A stretch of 13,088 nucleotides of DNA, taken from DASUBV01 sp035763085 (GTDB lineage: Bacteria; Actinomycetota; Actinomycetes; Streptosporangiales; Streptosporangiaceae). The stretch covers positions 1 to 13,088 of the forward strand of contig DASUBV010000019.1 of the NCBI GenBank assembly GCA_035763085.1, written 5' to 3'. The translations under genes and the position numbers were made by a program. A model generated the notes under the pieces. It did not search any database. It was not told where the DNA came from and worked only from the letters and a program-made list of their open reading frames with translations. This document shows, piece by piece, positions 5,757 to 12,846 of the stretch (position 1 is its first letter; each line of letters starts with the position of its first letter).

Positions 5757-7037
5757 ATGTTTAGGTACAAAAGACTCAGTTCCCTGGCGGCGGTGGTCGC
5801 CGCAGCCGGCCTGATCGCGGCCTGCGGCAACGGAGGAGGCAACGGCGGCGGCCAGGCGGAGGGCCAGGGCCCGGCCAGGATTGTCGGGAACGGCGCCCTC
5901 AAGGTCGGGTACATCCTCCCTGAGACAGGCCAGCTCGCGTTTCTCGGGCCGCCGCAGATCCAGGGCATGAAGATGGCCATCGCGCAGATCAATGCGGCCG
6001 GCGGGGTGCTGGGCAAGCAGGTCCCGCCAGCGGTCACCGGTGACGAGGCAGGCGACCAGTCGGTTGCCCAGCAGTCGGCCGACCGGGTGCTGGCCGCCGA
6101 CGTGCAGGCGATCGTGGGCGCCGCCGCGTCCGGCATGACGCTGGCCATCATCGACAAGATCACCGGGGCCAGGGTGGTGCAGTGCTCGGCCTCGAACACC
6201 GCCCCGACCTTCACGAACTACAACGACAACGGCTACTACTTCCGCACCGCGCCGAGCGATGCCCTGCAGGGTCCGGTGCTGGCCGACACCATCGTCGGGG
6301 ACGGTCACTCCAATGTCGCGATCGTAGCCAGGGCTGATGACTACGGCCGCGGCCTCGCCAACGCCACGGCTCAGTCGCTACGGCAGTCGGGCGCCACCGT
6401 TGCGCTCAACAGCACCTACGACCCGACCACCACTAACTTCGAGGCGGTCGTCCAGCGGGTGGTCAACGCCAAGCCAGACGCGGTAGTGGTGCTCGCCTTC
6501 GAGGAGGGCACGCAGATCCTCAAGGGCCTGATCGAGGCCGGGTACGGCCCTAAGGACGTGGCCGTGTACGGAGCGGACGGGCTGCGCAGCGAGGAACTGG
6601 CCAAGCTCGTTGCTCCGAAGAACCCGTCGGTCATTGCCGGGATGAAGGGAACCGCGCCAGCCTCGGCCGAGAACGCGCGGTTCACTGCGGCGCTGAAGGC
6701 CTTCGACCCCAAGCTCAAGGAACTGCAGTACGCTCCGCAGGCGTTCGACTGCATGACCATCATCGGGCTGGCAGCTCAGCAGGCGAACTCCAACAACCCG
6801 GAGATCTTCAAGAACGACATGGTCTCCGTCACCAAGGGGGGCACCAAGTGCAGTGCCTTCGCCGACTGCAAGCGGCTGATCAACAACGGGACCGACATCG
6901 ACTACCAGGGTGTCAGCGGCCCGGTGGACCTCATCCCCGCTGGTGAGCCAGGAGAGGCCACGATCGAGGTCTACAGCTATAACCAGGACGGCAAGCTCAC
7001 GACCGTGCGGACCGTGGAGTCCAAGCCGGTGGGCTGA
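5757..7037 (+). CDS. Liv-type ABC transporter substrate-binding lipoprotein
   Basis: The 426-residue precursor is an extracytoplasmic receptor of the branched-chain amino acid/amide (HAAT) type, Peripla_BP_6 family. A basic N-region (FRYKR) and hydrophobic stretch lead to the lipobox LIAAC with Cys23 as the lipid-modified residue, then a Gly-rich tether to about residue 37. The mature domain starts LKVGYILPETGQLAFLG and shows the family pattern MAIAQINAAGGVLGKQ (73-88). Near the C-terminus Cys365 and Cys371 (KCSAFADCK) match the disulphide seen in this receptor class. The ATG is chosen because GGGAG lies 6 nt upstream and the lipoprotein signal starts there; the longer frame from 5706 has no such support. 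It converges on the livHMGF operon and presumably serves that importer. The ligand is not readable; amino acids, amides, urea and other small solutes are all known for the class. Confidence 0.93.
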   Translation: MFRYKRLSSLAAVVAAAGLIAACGNGGGNGGGQAEGQGPARIVGNGALKVGYILPETGQLAFLGPPQIQGMKMAIAQINAAGGVLGKQVPPAVTGDEAGDQSVAQQSADRVLAADVQAIVGAAASGMTLAIIDKITGARVVQCSASNTAPTFTNYNDNGYYFRTAPSDALQGPVLADTIVGDGHSNVAIVARADDYGRGLANATAQSLRQSGATVALNSTYDPTTTNFEAVVQRVVNAKPDAVVVLAFEEGTQILKGLIEAGYGPKDVAVYGADGLRSEELAKLVAPKNPSVIAGMKGTAPASAENARFTAALKAFDPKLKELQYAPQAFDCMTIIGLAAQQANSNNPEIFKNDMVSVTKGGTKCSAFADCKRLINNGTDIDYQGVSGPVDLIPAGEPGEATIEVYSYNQDGKLTTVRTVESKPVG

Positions 7038-7071
7038 CCTGCGCCAGCCGGACAGCATGCTGAGGCAAGCG

Positions 7072-7104
7072 GACGGGCGGCCCGAGCGGGACGGGCCGCC
7101 CGTC
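7072..7104. terminator. bidirectional terminator between binding-protein gene and livF
   Basis: GACGGGCGGCCCG (7072-7084) and its exact complement (7092-7104) form a 13-bp stem with a 7-nt loop. It lies 34 bp after the lipoprotein stop and overlaps the last codon and stop of livF on the other strand. It is positioned to end both convergent transcripts. No T-run is present. Confidence 0.75.
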
Positions 7105-7861
7105 ATTCGACCCTGGCCAGCGTGCCGAGATAGCACTCGATCACCCTCGGATCATCGAGCAGCTCCGCACCGGTCCCGGTGTGGGCGTTGCGGCCCTGGT
7201 CCAGGACATAGCCGCGGTCAACGATCTGCAGGCAGCGCCGGGCGTTCTGCTCGACCATGACGATCGAGACTCCGGACCGGCTGACCTGGCGGATCCGGTC
7301 GAAGACCTCATCCTGGACGCGCGGCGACAGTCCGGCCGACGGCTCGTCGAGCAGCAGCACGGACGGTTCCATCATCAGCGCCCGCCCCATCGCCAGCATC
7401 TGGCGCTCGCCGCCGGACAGCGACCCGGCCTTCTGCGACCGGCGGGCAGCGAGCAGCGGGAACAGCTCGGTCACGTCGGCGTACCGCCGTGCGAACTGCC
7501 GCGGTCGCAGGTAGGTGCCCATCTCCAGGTTCTCGCTGACGGTCAGCGCGGCGAAGACGTTGCGGGCCTGCGGCACATAGCCCACCCCCCGCGACACCAG
7601 TTCGTGCGCGGAGCAGTTCGTGATCGGCTCGCCGCGCAGGCGCACCACCCCGCCGCGGACGGGCAGCAGCCCGAAAATGGCCTTGAGCAAGGTGGACTTG
7701 CCCGCCCCGTTCGGCCCGATGACGCCGACCATCTCGCCGGGGGCCAGCATCAGCGTGCAGCCATCCAGGACGTTGGCCTCCGGCAGGTACCCGGCGACGA
7801 TGCCGGACGCCTCCAGCAGCGCGGCGCCGCCGTCGGGCCCGGGGGTGGTCACGTCAGGCAT
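7103..7861 (-). CDS. livF: branched-chain amino acid-type ABC transporter ATPase LivF
   Basis: This 252-residue ATP-binding subunit is of the LivF type, one of the two motor proteins of HAAT importers at the inner face of the membrane. Walker A is GPNGAGKST (49-57), the Q-loop glutamine is at about 98 (VGYVPQARNVF), the ABC signature is LSGGERQ (148-154), and Walker B with catalytic glutamate is LLLDEP (169-174), followed by SAGLSP. The LivF-type ending (VEQNARRCLQIVDRGYVLDQGR) is recognisable. The first ~15 residues are a short, variable tail. The gene overlaps livG by 8 nt, indicating translational coupling, and is last in the livHMGF operon. Its end overlaps a bidirectional terminator. The subunit type is clear; the transported substrate is not. 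Confidence 0.94.
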   Translation of the reverse strand: MPDVTTPGPDGGAALLEASGIVAGYLPEANVLDGCTLMLAPGEMVGVIGPNGAGKSTLLKAIFGLLPVRGGVVRLRGEPITNCSAHELVSRGVGYVPQARNVFAALTVSENLEMGTYLRPRQFARRYADVTELFPLLAARRSQKAGSLSGGERQMLAMGRALMMEPSVLLLDEPSAGLSPRVQDEVFDRIRQVSRSGVSIVMVEQNARRCLQIVDRGYVLDQGRNAHTGTGAELLDDPRVIECYLGTLARVE

Positions 7862-8714
7862 CCCTGCCTCCTCCGGCCCGGCGCCCGTGGTGAGCGCCGA
7901 GGTAGGCGTCGATGACCGCCCGGTCGGACCCGATGCTCGCAGGCGGTCCCTCGGCGATGACCTGCCCCTCTGCCATGCAGATAACCCAGTCGCTCACGCC
8001 CATGACAACGTCCATGTCGTGCTCGACGAACAGGATCGTCATGCCCTGGTCACGCAGCTGGGTGATGTGCCCCAGCAGGGTCTGCGTCAGCGCCGGGTTG
8101 ATCCCGGCCATGGGCTCGTCCAGCATGATCATGGCCGGCGCGGCCATGAGCGCCCGGGCCAGCTCGAGGAGCTTGCGCTGGCCGCCGGACAGCGTTCCGG
8201 CATACTCATCGCGCATCCGGTCGAGCCGGAATGCGGTCAGCAGCTCGTCCGCGCGCCGCTCGATGTCGAGCTCTTGCGCCCGCCATAGCGGGCGCGCCAG
8301 CGAGGTGAGGAACCGCTCGCCTGCCTGCTGCGGCCCTGCGAGCTTCAGGTTCTCCAGGACAGTCAGCAGCGTCAGCGACTTGGTGAGCTGGAAGGTCCGG
8401 ACCAGCCCGGCCCGCGCGATCCGGTAGGCGGGCAGCCCGGCCAGCTGCCGGCCAGCCAGCCACCAGCGGCCCGAGTCCGCCCGGTCGAACCCGGTCAGCA
8501 GGTTGAACAACGTCGTCTTGCCGGCTCCGTTGGGGCCGATCAGCGCGGTGATGGCACCGCGCTGGATCTCCAGCCTGGCCACCCGGACGGCGTCCAGCCC
8601 GCCGAAGCTCCTGGTGACGTTCTCAGCCACCAGGATGGGGTCGGGCTTGGCGGCTCCGGGCAGCCGCGCTACCTGGGCCAGCCGGGATACCGGGGGAAGC
8701 TGCTCAGCGGGCAC
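7854..8714 (-). CDS. livG: branched-chain amino acid-type ABC transporter ATPase LivG
   Basis: The 286-residue ATP-binding subunit is of the LivG type. Walker A is GPNGAGKTT (60-68), the ABC signature LSGGQRK (175-181), and Walker B MIMLDEP (195-201), followed by MAGINP, the LivG form of this stretch. The motif FVEHDMDVVMGVSDWVICM near 235-255 is also typical of LivG. Compared with classical LivG, which begins almost at the ATPase core, this protein has about 26 extra N-terminal residues (QLPPVSRLAQVARLPGAAKP). The GTG start overlaps the livM end by 11 nt with a GGGAG 10 nt upstream. A later start cannot be excluded, but the overlap pattern of the operon supports this one. With LivF it would form the ATPase heterodimer under LivH and LivM. 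Confidence 0.94.
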   Translation of the reverse strand: MPAEQLPPVSRLAQVARLPGAAKPDPILVAENVTRSFGGLDAVRVARLEIQRGAITALIGPNGAGKTTLFNLLTGFDRADSGRWWLAGRQLAGLPAYRIARAGLVRTFQLTKSLTLLTVLENLKLAGPQQAGERFLTSLARPLWRAQELDIERRADELLTAFRLDRMRDEYAGTLSGGQRKLLELARALMAAPAMIMLDEPMAGINPALTQTLLGHITQLRDQGMTILFVEHDMDVVMGVSDWVICMAEGQVIAEGPPASIGSDRAVIDAYLGAHHGRRAGGGRDA

Positions 8715-9696
8715 CGAGCATCATCTCCCGGCGGCTGCCCAGTATCCCCTGCGGCCGGTAGATCATCAGCAGCATGAGCCCGGCGCCCACCAGCGCAAAC
8801 CGCACCGCCCCGACCTCGGTGGCGCTGATGATGCTGTCAGGGATGAGCCCGGCGCCGATGGCCTGGCGCAGGAAGCTGTCGACGAATACGAGGACGAACC
8901 AGAAGATCACCGAGCCGATCACCGGCCCCAGGACCCGGCCCGCGCCGCCCAGGATCAGCAGCGTGTACAGGTAGAACGTGACGACCGGGTTGTAGGCGTC
9001 CGGCTGGACCGCCTGGGTGTTGAAGGCCAGGAGCATGCCGCCGACCGCGCCGAGCACGCCGCCGAGCACCAGGCTCTGCAGCTTGTAGCCGAAGACGTTC
9101 TTGCCGAGACTGCGGGCAGCGTCCTCATCCTCGCGGATCGACCTGATCACCCGGCCCCACGGGCTGCGGATGATCAGGAACACGAGCACGCAGGCGAGCG
9201 CCACCAGCGACCACGCGATGACCATGATCCACAGCGACCGGCTGCTGTAGGCGAGCTCGCCGACGCCGTACTGGCCGTCCGGGATGGGATTGAGCGCATA
9301 GAGCGGGTCGCCGAACCGGGTGAGCCCGTAGACGCCGCCGGTGACCGGCTCGGCGAAAGCCGACCGGTACACGTAGCGGAGGATCTCGCCCGCCGCGATG
9401 GTCGTGATCGCCAGGTAGTCAGCGCGCAGCCGGAGCGTCGGGATACCCAGCAGCAGGGCGAGCACGACGGCCAGGCCCACGCCGATCAGGATGCCCGCCC
9501 ACAGCGGCGCGCCGAAGGTCGCCACGGCCACCGCGGCCCCGTAGGCGCCCACGAGCATGAAGCCCACCTGGCCGAAGTTCAGCAGCCCGGTGTAGCCGAA
9601 ATGCATGTTCAGCCCGATGGCCGCCAGGGCATAGATGGCCGCTTCCGGGCCGAGCGCAGCGCGGAAGGCATCGGCGAGGATGGTCAGGAAATCCAC
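8704..9696 (-). CDS. livM: branched-chain amino acid-type ABC transporter permease LivM
   Basis: The 330-residue integral membrane permease is of the BPD_transp_2/LivM family. It is strongly hydrophobic throughout with about eight to ten predicted membrane segments. Family marks include GLNMHFGYTGLLNFGQVGF (28-46), the cytosolic coupling loop with RSIREDEDAARSLG that contacts the ATPase, and GGAGRVLGPVIGS in the next-to-last segment. It ends with the characteristic RPQGILG. It is of normal length, with no added domain, unlike its partner LivH. The GTG start lies 1 nt after the livH stop, so the two permeases are translationally coupled. It pairs with LivH to form the channel. Confidence 0.94.
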   Translation of the reverse strand: MDFLTILADAFRAALGPEAAIYALAAIGLNMHFGYTGLLNFGQVGFMLVGAYGAAVAVATFGAPLWAGILIGVGLAVVLALLLGIPTLRLRADYLAITTIAAGEILRYVYRSAFAEPVTGGVYGLTRFGDPLYALNPIPDGQYGVGELAYSSRSLWIMVIAWSLVALACVLVFLIIRSPWGRVIRSIREDEDAARSLGKNVFGYKLQSLVLGGVLGAVGGMLLAFNTQAVQPDAYNPVVTFYLYTLLILGGAGRVLGPVIGSVIFWFVLVFVDSFLRQAIGAGLIPDSIISATEVGAVRFALVGAGLMLLMIYRPQGILGSRREMMLGAR

Positions 9697-9697
9697 C

Positions 9698-11023
9698 TCA
9701 GCCCACCCGCTCCCGCTGGCCGAAGATGCCCTGGGGACGGATCAGCAGGACCAGGATGAGCACGATCAGCGCCCACGCGTTCTGCAGCTCGACCGGGAAC
9801 CAGATGGTGGACACCTGCGCGACGATGCCGACCACCAGGCTGCCGGCGATCACCCCGTACGCCGTGCCCAGCCCGCCGAGGATGACCGCGGCGAACATGA
9901 GCAGCAGCAGCCTGAAGCCCATGTCCCAGGACACGGCCTGGGCGAGCCCGAAGAAGACACCGCCGAGCGCGGCCAGCCCGCCGGCCAGCAGCCAGACATT
10001 GCGGATGACCCGGTCGACGTTGATGCCGGAGGACTCGGCGAGGTCGCGGTTATCCGACACCGCCCGGATCGCCTTGCCCGCCCGTGTCTGCCGGAGCATC
10101 AGGCCCACGCCGGCCAGGACCAGCAGGGATGCCACCGTGATGACAAAGTCGCGAGGCGCGATCGAGACCGGGCCCCAGTGCCACTCGGTCTGGATGGCGT
10201 AGTCGCCGTACGGCTGCGGCCGGCTTCCGAACAGCACCAGGATGACGTGCCGGATCAGCAGGGACAGGCCGATCGAGACAATGAACAGCTGGATCCGGCC
10301 GATGCCCCGCCGCCGCAGCGGCTTCCACAAGCCGAGCTCGAGCATGGCGCCGAACAGCGCGCCGAAGGCAATCGTCACCAGTGTCGCCGGGATCAGCTGC
10401 AGCTGCGGCCCGATGACCGTGGCATTCAGCAAGAACGCGATCGTTGCCCCGAGCGTCACCATCTCCCCGTGCGCGAAGTTGATCAGCCCGGTCGTGCCGA
10501 AGATCAGGGATAGCCCGATCGCGGTGATGGCGATGATCGACCCGAACTTGATGCCCTCGACGAGCAGCTGCGGAAGCTCATCCAGCCAGCGCAGCACCGT
10601 GTTCTCCGGCGGACCGCCGCCTCCGCCCTGGCCTCCCGGCCCGGTAGCGGGCGCCGGCGTGCCGGTGGTGAGCTGGAAGATCACCGCTCGTGACGCGTCT
10701 GCCGGCACGGGGATGTCTCGTAGCGTCTGGCCGCCCTCGCGGGCCGGGCTCAGCTTGCCGGGCAGGTCGCGGACGTCGAGGCTGACGGTGTAGCGGCCGG
10801 CTTCGGGGACCGGGATGCTCCACGTCCCGTCCCTGGCCGTGGTGTCACGACCGACCTCCGAGTTGCCGCGGGTGGCGGTAATGGTCACGCCGGCTACCGG
10901 CTTGCCGTCGGGTGCGCGCAAGGTCCCGTGAACCGCCTGACTCTGGGCAAAAGCACTCGTGATCGGCGCTAGCAGCACGCAGATAACTAGCGTGAGGGCC
11001 ATTACCGCGACTCGCCCGCTCAC
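9698..11023 (-). CDS. livH: LivH-type ABC permease with N-terminal extracytoplasmic Ig-like domain
   Basis: This 441-residue protein fuses a secreted domain to a permease. Residues 1-26 form a signal peptide (VMALTLVICVLLAPITSAFA, cleavage after AFA). Residues about 30-119 look like an Ig-like/carboxypeptidase-regulatory-type beta fold: VHGTLRAPDGKPVAGVTITA, then DGTWSIPVPEAGRYTVSLDV. Residues 120-142 are a Gly/Pro-rich linker. From about 143 it is a standard LivH permease with NFAHGEM, the coupling loop AIRAVSDNRDLAESSGINVD, GGLGTAYG and the ending RPQGIFGQ. Classical LivH is about 300 residues and lacks the front part. I chose the GTG at 11023 because GGAAGG lies upstream and the signal peptide begins there; an ATG at 11062 would add 13 residues without a ribosome site. 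First gene of the operon. The role of the outer domain is unknown; contact with the lipoprotein receptor or cell wall is a guess. Confidence 0.9.
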   Translation of the reverse strand: MSGRVAVMALTLVICVLLAPITSAFAQSQAVHGTLRAPDGKPVAGVTITATRGNSEVGRDTTARDGTWSIPVPEAGRYTVSLDVRDLPGKLSPAREGGQTLRDIPVPADASRAVIFQLTTGTPAPATGPGGQGGGGGPPENTVLRWLDELPQLLVEGIKFGSIIAITAIGLSLIFGTTGLINFAHGEMVTLGATIAFLLNATVIGPQLQLIPATLVTIAFGALFGAMLELGLWKPLRRRGIGRIQLFIVSIGLSLLIRHVILVLFGSRPQPYGDYAIQTEWHWGPVSIAPRDFVITVASLLVLAGVGLMLRQTRAGKAIRAVSDNRDLAESSGINVDRVIRNVWLLAGGLAALGGVFFGLAQAVSWDMGFRLLLLMFAAVILGGLGTAYGVIAGSLVVGIVAQVSTIWFPVELQNAWALIVLILVLLIRPQGIFGQRERVG

Positions 11024-11281
11024 ACCCGCGCACCTTCCGGCATGGCCTGGGTGCGCCCTCATCGGGAGAGACGCCGGCGATGGGCAGGACTCCCGCTCGG
11101 GCCCAGCCGCTTAGGCCCTGCGGGCAACTACCCGCCCGAACCGCGAGGGGCCTCATTGCGCCCCAGATCGCCAGTGCCTATTTTACCAGGTCAGCAGTCA
11201 CATCCCGGTAATGGATATCTGTACTGAAATGGGCAGCGCCCCCGGGCGGCCGGCGGCTGATGGCCCGGCCGCCAGCCGGGC
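11024..11281. other. livH leader and intergenic region
   Basis: There is no gene here; an Arg-rich frame on the - strand is a shadow reading into livH. On the - strand TAAAAT (complement of 11180-11185) is a good -10, though no convincing -35 lies upstream. Transcription from about 11173 would give a leader of about 150 nt. The leader contains several stems, for example 5-bp arms at 11120-11135 and at 11147-11164. No known riboswitch consensus was recognised. Confidence 0.4.
11180..11185 (-). promoter_or_regulatory. candidate -10 element of the liv operon
   Basis: The minus strand reads TAAAAT in an otherwise GC-rich region, about 157 bp before the preferred livH start. The region 17 nt upstream has no TTGAC-like hexamer, so recognition would rely on the -10 or on an activator. 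Confidence 0.35.
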
Positions 11282-11836
11282 TTACCTCAGCAGCGCCTGA
11301 CCGGACCGGCCGTGCCGGGCGGGCTGCTGCCGGTAGCCGTCGGCCTGGGCCGACTCGGCGGCGACGCGGACGCCGTACCGGAAGCTGAGCTTGCCGCCCA
11401 GGTAGCCGGCGACGGTGACGACCGCCAGCGTGGCCACCGACACCGCCAGCGGGCCGGCCGGTACCGGGCCGCCCGCGTCGTGACTGCCGTGCCGCCAGGC
11501 CAGGTTGGCGACGTAGGCGGCCATCGCCGTCAGCATCAGGGTCATGTGCCAGATCGCGGTGCGCGAGGCCGGGGTGGCGACCGGGATAACGATCAGGTCG
11601 AGGAATCCGGTGGCGGCTGCTGCCAGCCCGCCGATGAGGCCGATGGCAATGAGCCAGGACGAGCCGCGAGTCAGGAATCCGGGGCTGGCGGTGAGATGCG
11701 AGGCGATGTCGAAGATCAGGCTCGTGACCCAGGCACCGACGGGCACGGTGACCAGCACGGGGTGGTAGGGATGCCCGTACGGGCCGGCCAGGGTGGCGCT
11801 CACCGGGTGCTTGACCTGAGCAAGCTCGTCGCTCAT
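11282..11836 (-). CDS. DUF2231 four-helix membrane protein
   Basis: The 184-residue protein matches the DUF2231 family of predicted membrane proteins (COG4244 type). Membrane helices are visible at about 27-46, 61-86, 97-115 and 128-148. The family start is clear: GHPYHPVLVTVPVGAWVTSLIFD, with His22 and His25 just before helix 1 and Asp43 inside it. Another conserved-looking histidine (His97, IWHMTL) opens helix 3. The histidines could ligate haem or a metal, but this is conjecture; the function of the family is not established as far as I know. The cytosolic tail after 150 is polar and basic. The ATG follows CAGGAGA. It is divergent from a COG2345-type regulator, which likely controls it, and separated from livH by about 260 bp. 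Confidence 0.87.
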   Translation of the reverse strand: MSDELAQVKHPVSATLAGPYGHPYHPVLVTVPVGAWVTSLIFDIASHLTASPGFLTRGSSWLIAIGLIGGLAAAATGFLDLIVIPVATPASRTAIWHMTLMLTAMAAYVANLAWRHGSHDAGGPVPAGPLAVSVATLAVVTVAGYLGGKLSFRYGVRVAAESAQADGYRQQPARHGRSGQALLR

Positions 11837-11881
11837 CGGTCTCCTGTCCTGCGTGGCGGCCCCTCCGACATTTCGCCAGCA

Positions 11882-11911
11882 AGTATTGGTCTAATAAATA
11901 CGCCAGGTCAA
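11882..11911 (-). promoter_or_regulatory. promoter of the DUF2231 gene with embedded dyad operator
   Basis: On the minus strand TTGACC (complement of 11906-11911) and AATACT (complement of 11882-11887) are 18 nt apart, in an AT-rich patch. The start point would fall near 11875, about 40 nt before the ATG. Across the -10 and spacer lies an imperfect dyad TATTGGTCTAATA (11884-11896), plus longer arms GTATT/AATAC (11883-11887 and 11897-11901). This is a plausible site for the divergently encoded winged-helix regulator. Confidence 0.5.
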
Positions 11912-11966
11912 GAGGTACAGGCATAACGAGAACTATCGACTCCTTTCCGCCCACCTGCGTAGGCGT

Positions 11967-11981
11967 TATTGTGATCGGGTG
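11967..11981 (+). promoter_or_regulatory. leaderless-type promoter of the COG2345 regulator
   Basis: TATTGT (11967-11972) fits the TANNNT -10 pattern and is separated from the GTG start codon (11979) by exactly 6 nt. No ribosome site precedes the GTG. This arrangement is typical of leaderless actinobacterial genes, in which transcription begins at the start codon. Confidence 0.5.
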
Positions 11982-12707
11982 ACGACGGACGTGGACGAGG
12001 CGGACCACCCGGCAGGGCACGCGACCCCGACGTCCATCCGGGCCGTCGCGGCGCTGGAGGACGAGCTCCGCCGCGGCATGTTCGAGTACATCCGCCAGGC
12101 GCCGCACCCGGTCACCAGGGATGAGGCGGCCGGGTCGGTCGGGATCTCCCGCAAGCTCGCGGCCTTCCACCTGGACAAGCTGGTCTCGGCGGGGGTGCTG
12201 CGGGCGGAGTACCAGGCGGCCGGCGGCAGCCGCAGGGTCGGCCGCGCCCCGAAGGTGTACGCGCCGGCCGGCCGCGACATCCAGGTCAGCATCCCGCCGC
12301 GGCAGCACGACGTGCTGGCCGGCATCCTGCTCGACGCCGTGCTCACCGAGGGCGAGGCGGAGTCCGGGCGCGACGCGGCGATGCGCGCCGCGGCGGAGCG
12401 CGGGCGGGGCCTGGGCGCACGGCAGCGCGAGCGGCTGCGGCCAGGCCGGCTGGGGGCTGAGCGCGCGCTGACCGCCGCCACCGGGATCCTGGACCGGCAC
12501 GGCTTCGAGCCGGCCCGGACGGCGCCCACCTGCGTCCGGCTGCGCAACTGCCCGTTCCATCCGCTGGCGGCCCGGACACCCGGGCTGGTCTGCGAGCTGA
12601 ACCTGGCGTTCCTCGGCGGGGTGCTGGAGGGGCTGGAGGCGACCGGGGTCCGGGCGGCGCTGGACCCGCGGGCCGGCGAGTGCTGCGTGGAGCTGCGGCC
12701 CGCGTGA
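11979..12707 (+). CDS. COG2345-type winged-helix regulator with cysteine-rich C-terminal domain (SufR-like)
   Basis: The 242-residue protein has an ArsR-like winged helix at about 20-95: RRGMFEYIRQAPHPVTRDEA, the recognition region VGISRKLAAFHLDKLVSAG (54-72), and a wing near GSRRVGRAPKVYAP. The C-terminal domain has Cys185, Cys191 (NCPFHPLA), Cys205 (GLVCELN), Cys235 and Cys236 (GECCVEL). This NCPF/LVC/CC layout is that of COG2345 proteins, which include the Fe-S-cluster sensor SufR. Cluster binding is therefore plausible but not shown. It is not next to suf genes, so it is more likely a paralogue than SufR itself. It diverges from the DUF2231 gene over a 142-bp gap with a dyad, and is probably autoregulated. 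The GTG start is inferred from the leaderless promoter; there is no ribosome site. A hairpin follows the gene. Confidence 0.88.
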   Translation: MTTDVDEADHPAGHATPTSIRAVAALEDELRRGMFEYIRQAPHPVTRDEAAGSVGISRKLAAFHLDKLVSAGVLRAEYQAAGGSRRVGRAPKVYAPAGRDIQVSIPPRQHDVLAGILLDAVLTEGEAESGRDAAMRAAAERGRGLGARQRERLRPGRLGAERALTAATGILDRHGFEPARTAPTCVRLRNCPFHPLAARTPGLVCELNLAFLGGVLEGLEATGVRAALDPRAGECCVELRPA

Positions 12708-12739
12708 CCCGCGCCCGGGGCGGCTGCGGGGCCCAGGGT

Positions 12740-12759
12740 GCCGGCGGCTAGCCGCCGGC
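12740..12759 (+). terminator. 20-bp palindrome, likely terminator of the regulator gene
   Basis: GCCGGCGG, a CTAG loop and CCGCCGGC form a perfect palindrome 33 bp after the regulator stop. In RNA it gives an 8-bp stem with a 4-nt loop. There is no T-run. It separates the regulator from the next gene. Confidence 0.6.
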
Positions 12760-12797
12760 CGGCGGGCCGGGCCGGCCGGTTCCCGAGCCACCTCCGC

Positions 12798-12837
12798 TAG
12801 CCTCCGGGGACGCCCTCATTGTCTGGTCCCCAAGGAG
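12798..12837 (+). promoter_or_regulatory. possible promoter and stem region before the acetyltransferase gene
   Basis: TAGCCT (12798-12803) fits a TANNNT -10, with no clear -35. GGGGAC (12806-12811) and GTCCCC (12826-12831) are perfect inverted arms 14 nt apart; the second abuts the AAGGAG ribosome site (12832-12837). Starting near 12809, the leader would be about 38 nt. Confidence 0.3.
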
Positions 12838-12846
12838 TCCCCGCGC

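Noticed and set aside
5479..5814. 111-residue frame in the gap before the lipoprotein gene
   Set aside because: No ribosome site, composition unlike a protein, runs out of frame into the lipoprotein coding sequence.
8503..10513. Two long + strand frames (418 and 292 residues) rich in His, Asp, Gln and Arg
   Set aside because: Both are antisense shadows of livG, livM and livH; their composition is that expected from reverse reading of hydrophobic GC-rich genes.
11024..11180. Known riboswitch (guanidine, c-di-AMP or cobalamin type) in the livH leader
   Set aside because: Short matches by eye only; none of the conserved cores could be laid out convincingly.
11178..12791. 537-residue minus-strand frame through the regulator and DUF2231 region
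   Set aside because: Antisense to the regulator and out of frame over DUF2231; Pro/Arg-rich with no domain. Both alternative genes have recognisable families.
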